Assembly (NCBI GenBank): GCA_905147135.1 | Contig: LR990057.1 | Span: 7,192,001 to 7,256,000, forward strand | DNA from: Blastobasis lacticolella | Taxonomy: Eukaryota > Arthropoda > Insecta > Lepidoptera > Blastobasidae | Reading direction: 5' to 3' | DNA length: 64,000 bases | Part shown: one piece after another, positions 22,270 to 33,565 of the stretch | Numbering within the stretch: position 1 is the stretch's first letter | How the letters are laid out: each line of letters starts with the position of its first letter | The notes under the pieces: model-generated | The model's database searches: none | What the model was told of the DNA's origin: nothing | The model's input: only the letters and a program-made list of their open reading frames with translations | Position numbers and translations under genes: made by a program

Positions 22270-23660
22270 AAGGTAAGGTTTTTTTTTATGTTATACGGCA
22301 GACAAACAGGCTAGCGGGCCACTTGATGGAAAGTGGTCACCGCCGATTGTACAGCCGATAGAACACACACAGGGAGCCAAAGTCCCTTCGGTTTGCCAGT
22401 GGTTCCAACTTGCGTGTTTGTATGGGATCATCGACAATTCGTACGGCGCGTCTCTGTACGGAGTCCAGAGGATTAAGCAGGTCGGCAGTTTCTACAATAC
22501 TCTATATGTGGTCGCACTTGTACCTTGTACAGCAGCAGGCGCTGCCCTGGGGTGAGGTATCGCTTGGACCGGTTAAGCACTCCAAGCTTTTTCGAAGCCA
22601 GTTTGGCCTAGCCTTCCAGGTGACTCCGGAATCGCACGCTATCCGATATGTCGACACCGAGGATCCCAATACTTTTTGAGATGGAAAGGGGTGTTCCTTG
22701 AAACTGCGGCACTATGTCAAAGGGATATTTTTTGGCGGAAAATGCGCAGACCTGTGTCTTCGAGGGGTTGAATTGTACTAGGTTTAGTCTGCCCCACTGA
22801 GCAACTTGCTCCAAGGAATGTTCGATATTCGACACAAGTCTAATTCGGCTCTCCGACACCTCGGAACGAGGGACATTCGCTCGGCCAGTATAACTAACAT
22901 CTCCAGTACTGTTATCTGCATAACAATGAATACTGGGGATATTGAGCATATCGTTGATATGCAGAAGAAACAGCGTGGGAGACAGCACTGAATCTTGGGG
23001 TACTCCAGCATTTATAGTCTCTATAGTGTATAGACTCTATACCTAGTGTAGAGTGAGCGAACAGGGAATATTTGTGATTTGTGTCGAGTCTGTTATGTCT
23101 GTGGGGGATCTCATCTGCGAGGTTATTGTCTAACTTATTTGGCAACTGAATTTGACATTAAATAATTCTGCACTTCGTCATCTGCGTTTGTTACTGGCTA
23201 TAGCGTCTACCAAATTTGAGTAGTGTAAGATTATTATATGTCAAATTCAGTTGTCCACTGAGATGGCCAATAGACCCTGCTGGTCCTGTTGCTTTGTTAT
23301 TTACCATCTTTGCAACCCTGCGACAGCCCTCCACACTTCGTCAGGACTGATCTGAGCATAGGACCCGCTACGGGTTCTTCATACGAGTGTTTCCTCATTC
23401 AGAAATTGGCAGTTGTATTCGCGCCATCTCTCATTTATGTCAGAGTTTGAGGTTAGCAGTTGGCCATTTCTATTTTTAAAGTAAAGGATTTAAAACAGTT
23501 CCCTATCATCTTTAACCCTTTTTCAGTCTGCCATAGAGCTTATCGTCAATGTTTGCTCTAGCACGTGCAACTTTGAAAAGTGGTAGTTTTCACGATCTAC
23601 TGAATACTGCTCGCCTTGCCTGGATTATTAGTACACACGCCTCCGCAATCGACCTCAGCT
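22270..23660 (-). mobile_element. Jockey-type LINE, internally deleted
   Basis: On the - strand, from right to left: remnants of the region before the RT (ARANIDDKLYGRL near 23560; DEVWRAV near 23330), then RT pieces NAGVPQ, VLSPTLFLLHINDML, HCYADNSTGD (YADD changed to YADN), NLVQFNPSKTQVCAF, IGILGVDIS and FRSHLEGKAKLASKKLGVLN. The tail (22270-22330) has the ACCACTTTCCATCA(A/G)GTGG end also seen on the + strand at 30404. Stops, shifts and a large deletion after the RT motifs make it dead. Confidence 0.8.
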
Positions 23661-23724
23661 GAACCAAACCATGAGGCTAATAAAGGGCGGTATCGCCTTC
23701 AATGTGTCAACAGGGAAATACGAA

Positions 23725-23795
23725 AACTTCTCACACTAAGTTTTGCGTAACTTAATAAAACTATTTATATGTAATATATTTCATTGAATTTTCAT
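23725..23795 (-). repeat. Mariner end fragment
   Basis: CACACTAAGTTTTGCGTAAC, then TTAATAAAA and TATGTAATATATTTC match, in reverse, the 3' end of the mariner relic at 9560-9640. No transposase frame accompanies it. Confidence 0.55.
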
Positions 23796-24469
23796 CCGCA
23801 ACTTCCTGTAAAGAGTTCCTTATGTTTTACAAAATATAATATTCGAAATTTTCCGAACCGCAAGTAACGCCCATCACCTATCTATTCGAACTCTGGGGTG
23901 CGCAACTGCGCGCACCTCTGGAAGAAATGGGGCTGGGGTGAATGCGCCGAATGCAGCGCTTGCGCACACAAATAAAATAGTAACAGATACTAGCGAATAA
24001 CGCCAATGTGTAAATAGGATTTTCTCAACAATCAACATGTTGGTCCAATGTACAGGATTCGATATTTTGGCCCAACTGCAGGTCCAGCACCTTAGCGCAA
24101 TGTGTACAGCCCGTGTTACACGTTGTAATTGAAAAACGGAACATTTTGTAGATAAACCGGGACAGAGGTTCCAAACCGGTGACATGTCCCGGTGTACCGG
24201 ACATGCCACCTTGTCCTACCATAACAGCATACAAAAGGACACCCGAAGACTTCAAGTTTTTCTCGAGTGATGCTCATAATTACCTATTTACTTATTTATT
24301 TTTAGCCATTTCTGTCCCACTGCAGGGTAAAGGCCTTCCTTTCAATCTACATATTAATTACCTAAGAATGAGTAATAATATTACTGTTTAATTTTAATGC
24401 TTCTGTATTACCTATTGTTATGCCATACTATAAATAAATGTTTCCGCGATTTTTTCCACTTAATTTCCT
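23796..24469. other. Intergenic, nothing recognised
   Basis: Short open frames without likeness. A fragment CCACTGCAGGGTAAAGGCC at 24320 looks like a repeat tail. Confidence 0.3.
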
Positions 24470-24840
24470 GTATGCAACACATAATATTTGAAATAAAGGT
24501 TTTTAATATTTGGATTGCGTCTGCGTGCGCTGCGTCGTTGGGGGGGGAGCCCTAACACAGGACATCTGCAACCTAAGGGGTGCGGATGCGGTGCCGACCT
24601 TTGAAAAACCCCATGCTGTAGTGCAAAAAAAAGACTTCAGGAGCCTCAATCCACATCTTACATGTGCGTGGTAAAAAGGCTCGTGACGCCCGTACTTTAC
24701 TTGGTTGCCAGGCGTCTAGATGGTGTGAATGTAATCTCATCCATCGTCGGAGAGTGTGCTGGCGAAAAATCGGTACATTCCCCGTTGTACCGACGGTAGA
24801 GAACAGACAGAGAGCCAACGTTTCTCCGGAGGCTTAAGGG
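24470..24840 (-). repeat. Jockey-type LINE ORF2 C-terminus and 3' UTR
   Basis: The - strand encodes LHSHHLDAWQPSKVRASRAF, then LPRTCKMWIEAPEVF, YSMGFFKGRHRIRTP and stop. The pattern HPHHLD.W....R..R.FLPRT..W(N)ELP...FP..Y..G.FK.G is the C-terminus of jockey/BS-like ORF2. A separate family from the copy at 22270. Confidence 0.7.
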
Positions 24841-25090
24841 ATCTAGACCATCAGTTTAGAAAGCCGTAAATAAAAACAAGCAATACAAATATGAACATTT
24901 CAATACGGTGGTCTGCCCAGCACCTTATTGCACTCGAAACAACTGGATCACTGTAGGTGCTCCGTGCTTGCTTGTAACAATATAATAGTACATAATCCTA
25001 ATGTGCAGGTACTTATCAGAGAGCAAAACATTTGCCAGTCTCAGCCATGAAGGTAGCAAGCTCTCTCTTTGGTACTTATGTTTACAAGAA

Positions 25091-25293
25091 CGTCAGTGGC
25101 ATAGTGGTTAAGGGGTCGACTCGTAAGCGAGAGGTACCGGGTTCGGATCCCATTTACGCCATGTACTTACCTACTTAGGCCCCGTTAAACTGATCTGCCA
25201 AATCCTGGATCATGGTCAAGACGGACCCCGGGACCTCATGCGCGAGAGCAAAACCGGGACATTAACGCCAAGATGATTATTCAACTAAATTTT
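25091..25293 (+). mobile_element. tRNA-derived SINE with internal deletion and 17-bp target duplication
   Basis: The tRNA-like head is well kept: GTGGCATAGTGGTTAAGGGG (A-box region) and ACCGGGTTCGGATCCC (B-box). About 120 bases of the body are missing compared with the copy at 14040. It ends ATTAACGCCAAGATGATT. ACTTAT(G/A)TTTACAAG(G)AA flanks both sides (25074-25090, 25294-25311), supporting retrotransposition. Confidence 0.8.
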
Positions 25294-25311
25294 ACTTATA
25301 TTTACAAGGAA

Positions 25312-25827
25312 AACGGTTCCTTGATAGCAAATGAATATTTTAAACTTTAGAATAGGTACTTATGTACTTATTTATATGATGTAGTTACGAAGGTAGCTTA
25401 TTGTTATACAAAGTGGCTCAGTACCTTTTATTCCGCAACGTTCCCGAGTGCTGAGTCATCGTGTCCCATGGAACAATGATTTGACTAGTCCCGATCAGCG
25501 CACGCGCACACCGCACCCGATGTTTCCTGTTGTAGATTACTCGATTCTCGGAATATTGATAAAAATAACTAAGCATTCATTACGTTGCGTTTATGTTTAA
25601 TAAGCAGCTAAAGGAAAATCTAAGCATAAAATATTAGACGAAACTGTCGTAGACGAAACACTAAAATATGGTGCTGTGCTTTGTGGACATAAGTATAATA
25701 GCCAATTTTGTGATAGCAGAGCTAAGTCTCAGTAGGCTACACTTTTTACTGACTTCGGTTTTGTAAAAAATAGGCCATTTTCCTTGTCCATTTTGCATAA
25801 CAGTACCTACATACAGTACACAGTCCA
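25312..25827. other. Intergenic, nothing recognised
   Basis: No supported feature. Confidence 0.3.
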
Positions 25828-25905
25828 CTACTGGACTTGAGTTGCTCATTAGTCGTAATCTCCATGCTTGGCAGGCGGCTTGATGATCGCAGTATTTAAA
25901 ATACT
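25828..25905 (-). repeat. Second SINE family, fragment
   Basis: CAGTCCACTACTGGACTTGA, then GTAATCTCCATGCTTGGCAG and GATCGCAGT match the end of the copy at 20163-20518. Confidence 0.5.
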
Positions 25906-25979
25906 CGACATAAAGTGATCTCCTGTCACTGTATGTTCATTTACCAAAATAATACTAGTTGGCTCGTTGCGACATCGTT

Positions 25980-26330
25980 CGCGTGTTGTCCTACCCGTGC
26001 CCTGCCCTACCACTACCCTAGATCTACCCTGAAATTATGCGCGAACTTGCAACATTTTGATACCAGGGTGTTATATTATTGTATTTTCCTAGACGTAATT
26101 TTTTTTAAATTATATATTGTATCTTTCAATAAATGAAAGAATTTTTAAATTCGGTTCAGTAGTTAAGTTTATCCGTTACAAATCAACCAACAAACCGACA
26201 AACAATCAAATTTTTTCTCTTTTTCTCGTTCCCCGTGGCTTTCACCCGCGTGCAGTTCGGATATCAAACATTCAACTGACCCGCGGGATCCCATTATATT
26301 TCGGAAACAAAAGTACCGTATGACACTCGG
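25980..26330 (+). repeat. CCTACCCTA-type lepidopteran repeat, Helitron-like
   Basis: CCTACCCGTGCCCTGCCCTA, then ACCACTACCCTAGATCTACC, ATTCGGTTCAGTAGTTAAG, a CAAACAAAC-like run and CCCGTGGCTTTCACCCGCGT. These blocks recur at 63320-63500, and the GGCTTCGCCCGCGTG-like end is common in Lepidoptera. The class is not settled. Confidence 0.45.
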
Positions 26331-26334
26331 GAAT

Positions 26335-29105
26335 AATGTAGCATTCAATTAGTGAAAGAATTGCCAAAATTGGTTCAGACGTATAGCATAATTATAATTT
26401 CATTTCATTTTAAGAATGATTTTGTGATGTTCTTCCATTAGTTTCGTACTCTTGCCTAACAGTTAGATAGTCTTTACGATTTTGACTTCGCGATTTTAAT
26501 CTCTAATTAGATATACCTTCGTTTTAGATAAAAAGTACACATACGTGCCAGGTTAAGATAATATATACCAGTTCGTTTTCTTAATATGACCTATCTAACA
26601 AGCATTACAATCTAGCCTAAAGACTAATAAGTAATTTACATTTAACATAATTTGCTAAGTTAGTAGAATATAAGAATGTATTAACACCTTTTCTTTTTGT
26701 CTCTATTAAGGGGAAGACACATTGTTCTTGTGTTCTTTGCAGTAAGCACTCATCGCAATATTTATCACAATATTCACAACACTTACTCAAAAAACTTTCT
26801 CCTTTTCAGTCTTCGCACTATGTTCGTGTTGTCAAGGAGCTGGATAGCCTCGACATTCACATGATGATGAAGCCTTTCATATTTACAAGTGATAAGTGAA
26901 TTAAAACTTCCATATCCGCAGTACCGTTCAGTATATTTAAGGGCTAAGAATTTCGATGATTAGACCTCACACAGTGAATACGCTTTATCAGGCCGTGTGC
27001 TATTAGTTTTTATCGCCCCCCGACCCGTTGAGCACGATAAGGAAAACTTTTGTTGCTCACGAGGTAAACGGTCTTCCAGCTAGGTACTGTAACTGGGAAT
27101 AACCACTGCTTCCGGCCCGATAAGTGGCCAGCTTTCAGGAAAACGCACACAATAATCGTCATCAAACTATTGAAATAGACGAGCAGTTGCCGGGCAACGT
27201 GTTGCAACGTTTTCATCTGGAATTTTCCTGTCAATTAGGGAATTACCTAATCGACTGAACAAGGTAAATGAAAAACCGTCAAAATGCTTAATCTCATATT
27301 TTATTAAAATAGAAAATAAGATATCAACATCGTAACGATAAAATAGGAAACTTAGACTTCTGCTAATGGAATATTTTTAACAATTGTTTTACGTCACTGT
27401 TTGAATAAATGCAAATATCAGCAAAGAAGGGAAGGATAACATTCTGTAGAAGGGTAGCTTTAGACTTAAAATTTCTAAATTAAAACTATTCGACTGGGCT
27501 GGTGATAATACTTGACTCAAATGGCAAAAGTAAGTTACAATATCAACAGTTTAGCTCACTTGAAAACAAATTGTTTAGTTAAGGAAAAAATAATGGAATC
27601 TAAATAAACTGAAATGCTCATTATTAACTAATTTGGCGGCTGCATTTTATCGTCCACAACTATTTGTGGTTTACCTATATTTAATTTTGGTAAGACGAAG
27701 ACGATAGTCTATCGACCAGTTTTACTATTTAACCAATTTTGTGGTATCGTTCACAATACCTACGTAAAATAAATAAAATAAGAATTGCTTCCATAATAAA
27801 ACTTTAAGAGGACAAAGCGATAATAAGATTTAATTTACTAAGATTCGTCATAGGAAAGGTCGCCTCATCTCGTCATAATACAACCATGAGCAAATACAAC
27901 ATAAGACATGCGAACTTTGTTTTAAGCTATAAATATTCAAATTGCTAACAAATAGGCAAATGTATGGGTATAGTAACATTAACAGTTCTAAAGTGAAATA
28001 TCCTAACTATTAATGGTACAAAAATAATTATCTATCTACTAAAATTTTGATATCTTAAAATCTTTTCCTTTTTCAATTGCATATATCACTTCTGTCAGCT
28101 TTATTACTTACCACAATGTGATTTTCGCTGCATACTTAGCATAATACTTGTTGCTAACAAAAACCTAACTTAACAATGTTTTAGATAACAGGTTAAGCAA
28201 ATAACCCTTATAAAAATTGTTTCCTTAAGTACGATGATAGATCCCAACGTCGACTTAGTTCTACTGGAAATATTTTAGCTAATGCACTTAATAAGACTTT
28301 TTTATTTCGAGGTTCCAATATCACAAAGACGATCAACTAATAATCATCACGCGATCACGGGTTATCATCATCTTAAAAACGGCATACAAGTGGAATTCGC
28401 CAATTAGATTTGTCATATAAATTAATAAAAATGCAGTAATTGTGCGAAATGGTAACATAATTGGTTTAACCAGTTAAATCTACGTCAGTAGGCGTGTCAA
28501 CAATAAATATTGTTTGCTATTAGCTATAGAAGTTCCTATATAGGACGCTACAAAATAAATTTCAGCAGTCCTAGCATTTCAATAATTGTCTATCTACAGG
28601 CCGTTATTGGGGCAATAAGGCTATCCATACTATGTACATATTTACAACGAATTCCACCGTTTACGGATTGCATCATCACAGCATGTAACGGCGATTTAAT
28701 AAGTCCCTGTTTCTTACATTCAATCCTAGTACGACTAATATCATATTGTTATTTATTGCGGGCTCTAATCTAATCTGATCAGACCAGATAAGGATCTACT
28801 TTATCGTCAAATTTACAAATATAATAAGTACATAATGTATCTTTTTACAAAATATCCATTATCTATAAGTAGTCTTAAGGGGATTTTACTAAACGCAGGC
28901 GCTCGTAGATGCGCAATTGACGCGGTCAATTTGATTACACCAATGATGAGAGTATTTACAATATTTATTAGTCATAGGCCGGTATAAGGTTGTTAATTGT
29001 TAACTTTACGTCGTGATTACGCTATGTCTTTCATTCGTTATCAATCAGGGAGTCATTGGTCCGGAGCTAGGGTCGCGGCGGGCTGAGGAGGGCGCGCGGG
29101 GCGGA
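26335..29105 (-). other. AT-rich, repeat-poor stretch downstream of ZIP11
   Basis: 2.8 kb almost free of recognisable repeats, directly after the ZIP11 stop. At least the right part is probably ZIP11 3' UTR; several AATAAA/ATTAAA words occur on the - strand. An open frame at 27010-27234 (- strand) has no recognised family. Confidence 0.4.
28964..28969 (-). promoter_or_regulatory. Candidate polyadenylation signal of ZIP11
   Basis: AATAAA on the - strand about 137 bases past the ZIP11 stop. Other AATAAA or ATTAAA words lie further on (near 28755 and 27300), so the 3' UTR could be 0.15-1.9 kb long. Which one is used cannot be told from sequence. Confidence 0.3.
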
Positions 29106-29184
29106 TTACCCGAGGCCCACGTCGAGGCACATCATCACCATGAATCCTATGATGCAGCCCCAAGTCGCCAGCTTGCCGTTGCCC
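29106..29184 (-). CDS. SLC39A11: ZIP11 zinc transporter, terminal exon
   Basis: 79-base coding part of the last exon on the - strand. The acceptor is GTTTGTTGCAG (AG at 29186-29185). Its first base completes the split Ser codon; then follow GNGKLATWGCIIGFMVMM and CLDVGLG, with stop TAA at 29108-29106. GNGKLA(S/T)W...DVGLG is the conserved last membrane segment and exact C-terminus of ZIP11 proteins, so the protein ends here as expected. Confidence 0.93.
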
Positions 29185-30234
29185 CTGCAACAAACGTTAA
29201 CAGATGAAGCCAGTCCGCGAGTTATGCGGTCTCGTAGCTATGCTACTGTAGGTACCGTACCAATGCGTTCCAATCCTTACAATTGATGTGTTGTCTATTT
29301 AGCATGGGCAGTATTTACGTAATTTATTCTTAAATTTGTATTGTTTTACTTTGGTCCAGGCATCGTAAACGCACAGAAGACAATAATGCGGTAACACTTT
29401 TCCTGCTGTGCAATGTTTACCAAACTATCCTATTGTGACATGAATGGATTGAAAGCAAAATTCTGCGCAAGAAAAAGGTAAGTGCTACTCATATTATAGC
29501 AGTGTATTTTTGTAACAATTATGTTGCAGAGTCAACGCATTCCGTTTTTGATTGACGTCGCGCATTTAAAAACAATTCATTTTGTATGTTGTTTGTCGCC
29601 CCATTGACGTATTTTGGTGGCGATATGCATAATTGTATGTACATACATGTATGGGGTCTGTCCGTTATAAAGTGATGTCGTCACACGGAGGCGACTCGAG
29701 CCATTGAAGAAAATGCGGTGGCAGACTTTGAATAGCAATGAGCCTTTGAAATTACGATTTCGGGAAGTACTGGCTCCGTCTAAAAGCAAGTTAGTATTCC
29801 GACAATGGTTTCGGACTAGCCGCGACGAAAAATTAGCTGGAAATTCCACCAGCCTGACGTCGTTCGCTGATGATAAAGTACTTTGTAGACGTCCTACGAG
29901 ACGTTTAATTATGTAACTTATGATACATCCGCTTTCAGGCATGATGATGACGATCACATTATGACTCAGCCCGATCGCATTTTGGATGCGTTTCGTTCCG
30001 AATTTGCGTTTCGTACGAATAGTGTATTTCCATGACGTGAGAGCCAATGTCCGACTGGACTTCGACTAAAATTGGAAATCTAAGTGAGATTAAGAAAGTC
30101 CGAACAGCGATACGGTATGTAAATAAATTTTTATTTTCAGTTATAAACATGAAGTCAGCCTACTTAATGGAAAGTGGAAACTGTCGCATCTACGTTTTCA
30201 CTGTGAGGACTAAGAAGAAATAGTAGTAAATAGT
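29185..30234. other. ZIP11 last intron, part without clear features
   Basis: An FADD-like string in an open frame at about 29865 looked like a reverse transcriptase motif but has no matching surroundings. Confidence 0.35.
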
Positions 30235-30470
30235 ATTGTGTTTCTGCCGGTAAGTAAGGTTTCCAGTGCTCCATGGGGTGGGGATTTGGGGAACCGTGGC
30301 TTTGGCAGTGGAGTGGCATTTGCCTTTTTGCTGCCTGAGCAACGTGTTATAGAGGTGGGCAGCGCATTGGCGATACTCTTGGTGTTGCTAATGTCTATAG
30401 GCAGTGGTGACCACTTTCCATCAGGTGGCCCGCTTGCCTGTTTGCTTACCGTATGACATAAAAAAAAAGA
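30235..30470 (+). repeat. LINE 3' end
   Basis: TCTATAGGCAGTGGTGACCA, then CTTTCCATCAGGTGGCCCGC, TTGCCTGTTTGCTTACCGTA and a poly-A (30463-30470). The same end, reversed, closes the LINE at 22270. It is antisense to ZIP11. Confidence 0.65.
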
Positions 30471-30605
30471 TATGTCTCATGCCTGGGATTGTGCCGGCTA
30501 CCTTATCCTTCACACTGAAACACAATCATGCCAAATATGGTTGCTTGGCCGCTGAAATAGATAAGGGGTACCCATCCAGGTGGACTCCTTAAGTGGACAG
30601 TCTTA
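30471..30605 (+). repeat. Repeat with AATAGATAAGG core, copy 2
   Basis: CACACTGAAACACAATCATG, then GCTGAAATAGATAAGGGGTA and CCCATCCAGGTGGACTCC. Copies 1 and 3 are at 13425 and 45485. Confidence 0.5.
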
Positions 30606-31669
30606 CAATAGGTATAGGTTATGTTAGCTATGCCGAATGTGGCATGTCTGTTATTTAAAATTATTATGAATTATTGTGCGCGCAGCACAGCTCCAGCAGA
30701 ATACGAAGGGTAATGAACATAAACGGCGCTTAGGGATTACAAACAACGTATATCTCTATCAATTTATTTGAAGGAATTGTCAACCAGCCATATCAAGGAG
30801 ATGCAGCGTGGTATTCAACATAGTAGAATTGCAAACCCACTCACAGGCCTCGTATAAGAGATCAGAGGTCAGTTTTATACGAGACCGTCTGAGTAATTCA
30901 TAGACAGGAAAAATTTCCAGGCCAGAATTTTCCTGCATTTTCAAGAGTGATCTCCAACGCCTGCTAAGCGTGGCGCTCATTACCACTACTGTCGTTTCGT
31001 AGGCTCAAGTCCACCGGTGGACGGTTATGTACAGTTGGTAACCAAGGTGTCGAGACGCAAGTCGCATTCGCGTCACGCGCGGCCGGGGAAGCCCACGCGC
31101 GACCAGCACCCAAATGCCGTCCGCCGTCCACCAACTGACATCACGCCAAAAAACCTACACATTGCCTATTCCACTCGCTACGCTGATTTGCGAAACACCG
31201 GGCCCATGGTAAAACTTGTGCGCTGTCAAAAAATCCCAAACGTGCGTGGTAGCGACTATGGAGTACGTAACACGTACGGACAGACGGAACGGTAGATTAT
31301 CATATATTGGTAATAAGAAAGGAGTTGCAACGCTGTGCTTTAGAAAATAGACGATAAATTATTTCGACATTTTCAAGTGCGAGTAGCTCTAACATAAGAG
31401 ATAATTTATAAGAAAACTACAATTTAGTTTTAGTTACAATCGCTTAAAATACACAAACAGACTTAATTCTTAGAAATCTGCTAACCTGTTGAAAAGCATG
31501 CAATTTATAGGTATTGCAATTATCAAACACGTGTTTGAACGTTTGCATTTCATGTAAGTAGATTGAGTCAGCTGTTTTCTAAAAGCGCGTCGGGTAGAAC
31601 AGAATGCAGAGTAGATATTTCGTTGTGGACTCGTTCCGCGATCGCAAGAATGTTGTTGTTTTTCAGTTT
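30606..31669. other. ZIP11 intron, nothing recognised
   Basis: Only short open frames; composition moderately GC near 31060-31140. Confidence 0.3.
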
Positions 31670-31990
31670 TCAGTGTTACGGCGGGGGTGCAGGAGGGGCG
31701 GGGCGGGCGGGGGTGCCATGCGGGATGCGCCTGCGCCGTCTGGAGGTAGGTCAGTGAGCGCCGCCGGCGCGCCGGATTCCCAGACGGTGACGTCAGCGCA
31801 TAGACAAACTAGAGCGGCGTCAGCGGCCTTATCCCGAGCGCGTTATTTCTTATATTTATTATTATTGACAGTGGCGAGACGGTGACAAGCCCACGCGCGC
31901 ACCGAATTCGCGTTCATAATGCGCGAGGTTTCGCCGCCGCCCTCCGCGCCGCTGCAAATAGCGCGCCTGCGCCCGCGCAGCCGCCGCCGC
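31670..31990. promoter_or_regulatory. CpG-dense block with CRE palindrome
   Basis: About 320 bases in the ZIP11 intron with a GGGGGCGGGGC-like run, a perfect TGACGTCA (31788-31795) and CCGCCGCCGCCGCCGC at 31981. No coding frame recognised; a possible internal regulatory element. Confidence 0.35.
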
Positions 31991-32351
31991 CGCCGCATGT
32001 AGAAATAACTAAATGTCTGCATAATGGTTACGCGGCAGTGTCTAGTCGTCCGCACTGACACCACAAATAACAGTCCATTTGTTCCGTCTCATTTATTTTG
32101 ATTTTAATTACCTTCCACTCGGTACTGTTCGCTTGCATCCTTTACCGTCCTGGCGTAGGTATCATTTTGGGTACCAAAGCTGCATAATCATTCGTTGGTT
32201 ATACAAACAAGAGCAATTAAAGAATCTATTGTTTATATTGCCTTTACCATTACTACATTGCCACCTGACGGTGAAGCTGGAAGATTTTAAGACGTTTGTA
32301 AGATTCTCGTGTCCCAAAACGTTTCTTAGTCAAGTTCATAGACACCATACC

Positions 32352-32480
32352 AAGCAAGAGTATTTAGGTAGGTACAGTTATGGACATCATTAGCACAATT
32401 AAGGAAAACCACCACCACTATTGATTAAATAGGCAAAACAACAAACATGATGATATATGATAATAAAAATAAGATAATAG
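32352..32480 (+). repeat. 129-bp duplicated unit, copy A
   Basis: AAGCAAGAGTATTTAGGTAG to AAGATAATAG. Copy B at 32774-32902 has the same length and only a few differences. The second-family SINE lies between them. Confidence 0.8.
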
Positions 32481-32486
32481 AACAAT

Positions 32487-32745
32487 TGGCCGTGTGGTGT
32501 CCGGCTGAGTAGAATAGCACCAACCCTTTACATTCATGGGTGTCGTACAAGGCGACTAATGTTTTCGAGGCAAACGATCAAGAGTCTCTGTAGTCTGGAA
32601 AATGGGCAGCAGCATTTTCCATTGTTATATTTAAACACTGCCATCTCCAACCCCGCCTGCCAAGCGTGGAGATTATGGCAATACCCTGCCCTTTCGTGGG
32701 AGAGGCTCTAAGTCCTGCAGTGGACTGTTACGGGCTGTGATGATG
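32487..32745 (+). mobile_element. Second SINE family, intact copy with 11-bp target duplication
   Basis: Begins TGGCCGTGTGGTGTCCGGC and ends GGGCTGTGATGATG. The perfect direct repeat AATAGAACAAT flanks it (32476-32486, 32746-32756). The body matches 20163-20518 in reverse. Confidence 0.8.
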
Positions 32746-32773
32746 AATAGAACAATAATCTTGCTTGGTATGG

Positions 32774-32902
32774 AAGCAAGAGTATTTAGGTAGTTACAGT
32801 TATGGACATCATTAGCACAATTAAGGAAAACCACCACCACTATTTATTAAATAGGCATAGTAACAAACATGATAATATATGACAATAATAATAAGATAAT
32901 AG
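32774..32902 (+). repeat. 129-bp duplicated unit, copy B
   Basis: Second copy of 32352-32480. It is preceded by CTTGCTTGGTATGG, the reverse complement of the sequence just before copy A. Confidence 0.8.
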
Positions 32903-33419
32903 TCATGCTGTAGTGCGGTATTCAGACTTAGCTTCGTGAAACAAATACGAGATTACAGAGATCAAAATGGCATATCTTTATACAAAGTAAAATGGATCCT
33001 TCAAATTGGCGCAGACAGTAAAACAGCACCTACGTTTGTCAACCTTTACATTCTGGACCAAGAAGAATAGATCATTTAAAATGCTTAACCTTTTCATACC
33101 TCGAATCATTTACTACACAGAAGCAAAGATCAAATCAAAGCGTAGGTACTTAAGGAGTCCAAACGCTCCGCTGCCGACTTTGGAACGGACTGAGCGTGGA
33201 GATAGGGATGAAAGCAAATCGAAGTGTGATTTGTATGAAACGACCAGGTTCTGCTGTCGTCTTCAATATCAGCTATGAGACAGGAAAACAAAAGGGGTGC
33301 GATCGGTGACAATACCGCGGCGCAGGGCGGTATTTACCTATTTGTCAAACCTTTATTCATTACAGACACAATAATCATATTTAGTAGAACCCCAAGCTGT
33401 CTTGAATATCGTGTGCGAG

Positions 33420-33565
33420 ATAGGGAAGTCACCGCGGGGCGGCGCGGGGGCAAATGTCGCGACACAGGGCGGGCGGCGCCGCGCGGCAGCCCGAGCGACA
33501 GACGGCGCGTCGCTATTTCGGGCGGCGTATTTGCGTCGCGACACCCGCGCGCCTACACTTCACGT
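33420..33565. promoter_or_regulatory. CpG-dense block
   Basis: GC-rich intronic block with GGGCGGGCGGCGCCGCGCGG near 33469. No coding frame recognised. Confidence 0.28.

Noticed and set aside
25091..25165. A tRNA gene
   Set aside because: The A- and B-box-like head is followed by SINE body and GATGAT tail and is flanked by a target duplication, so it is a SINE head.
27010..27234. 74-codon open frame as a conserved small protein
   Set aside because: No recognised motif; may lie in or near the ZIP11 3' UTR.
29704..29916. FADD-like string suggesting a reverse transcriptase
   Set aside because: Only the four-residue motif fits; the surrounding residues do not resemble any RT, and no LINE tail is nearby.
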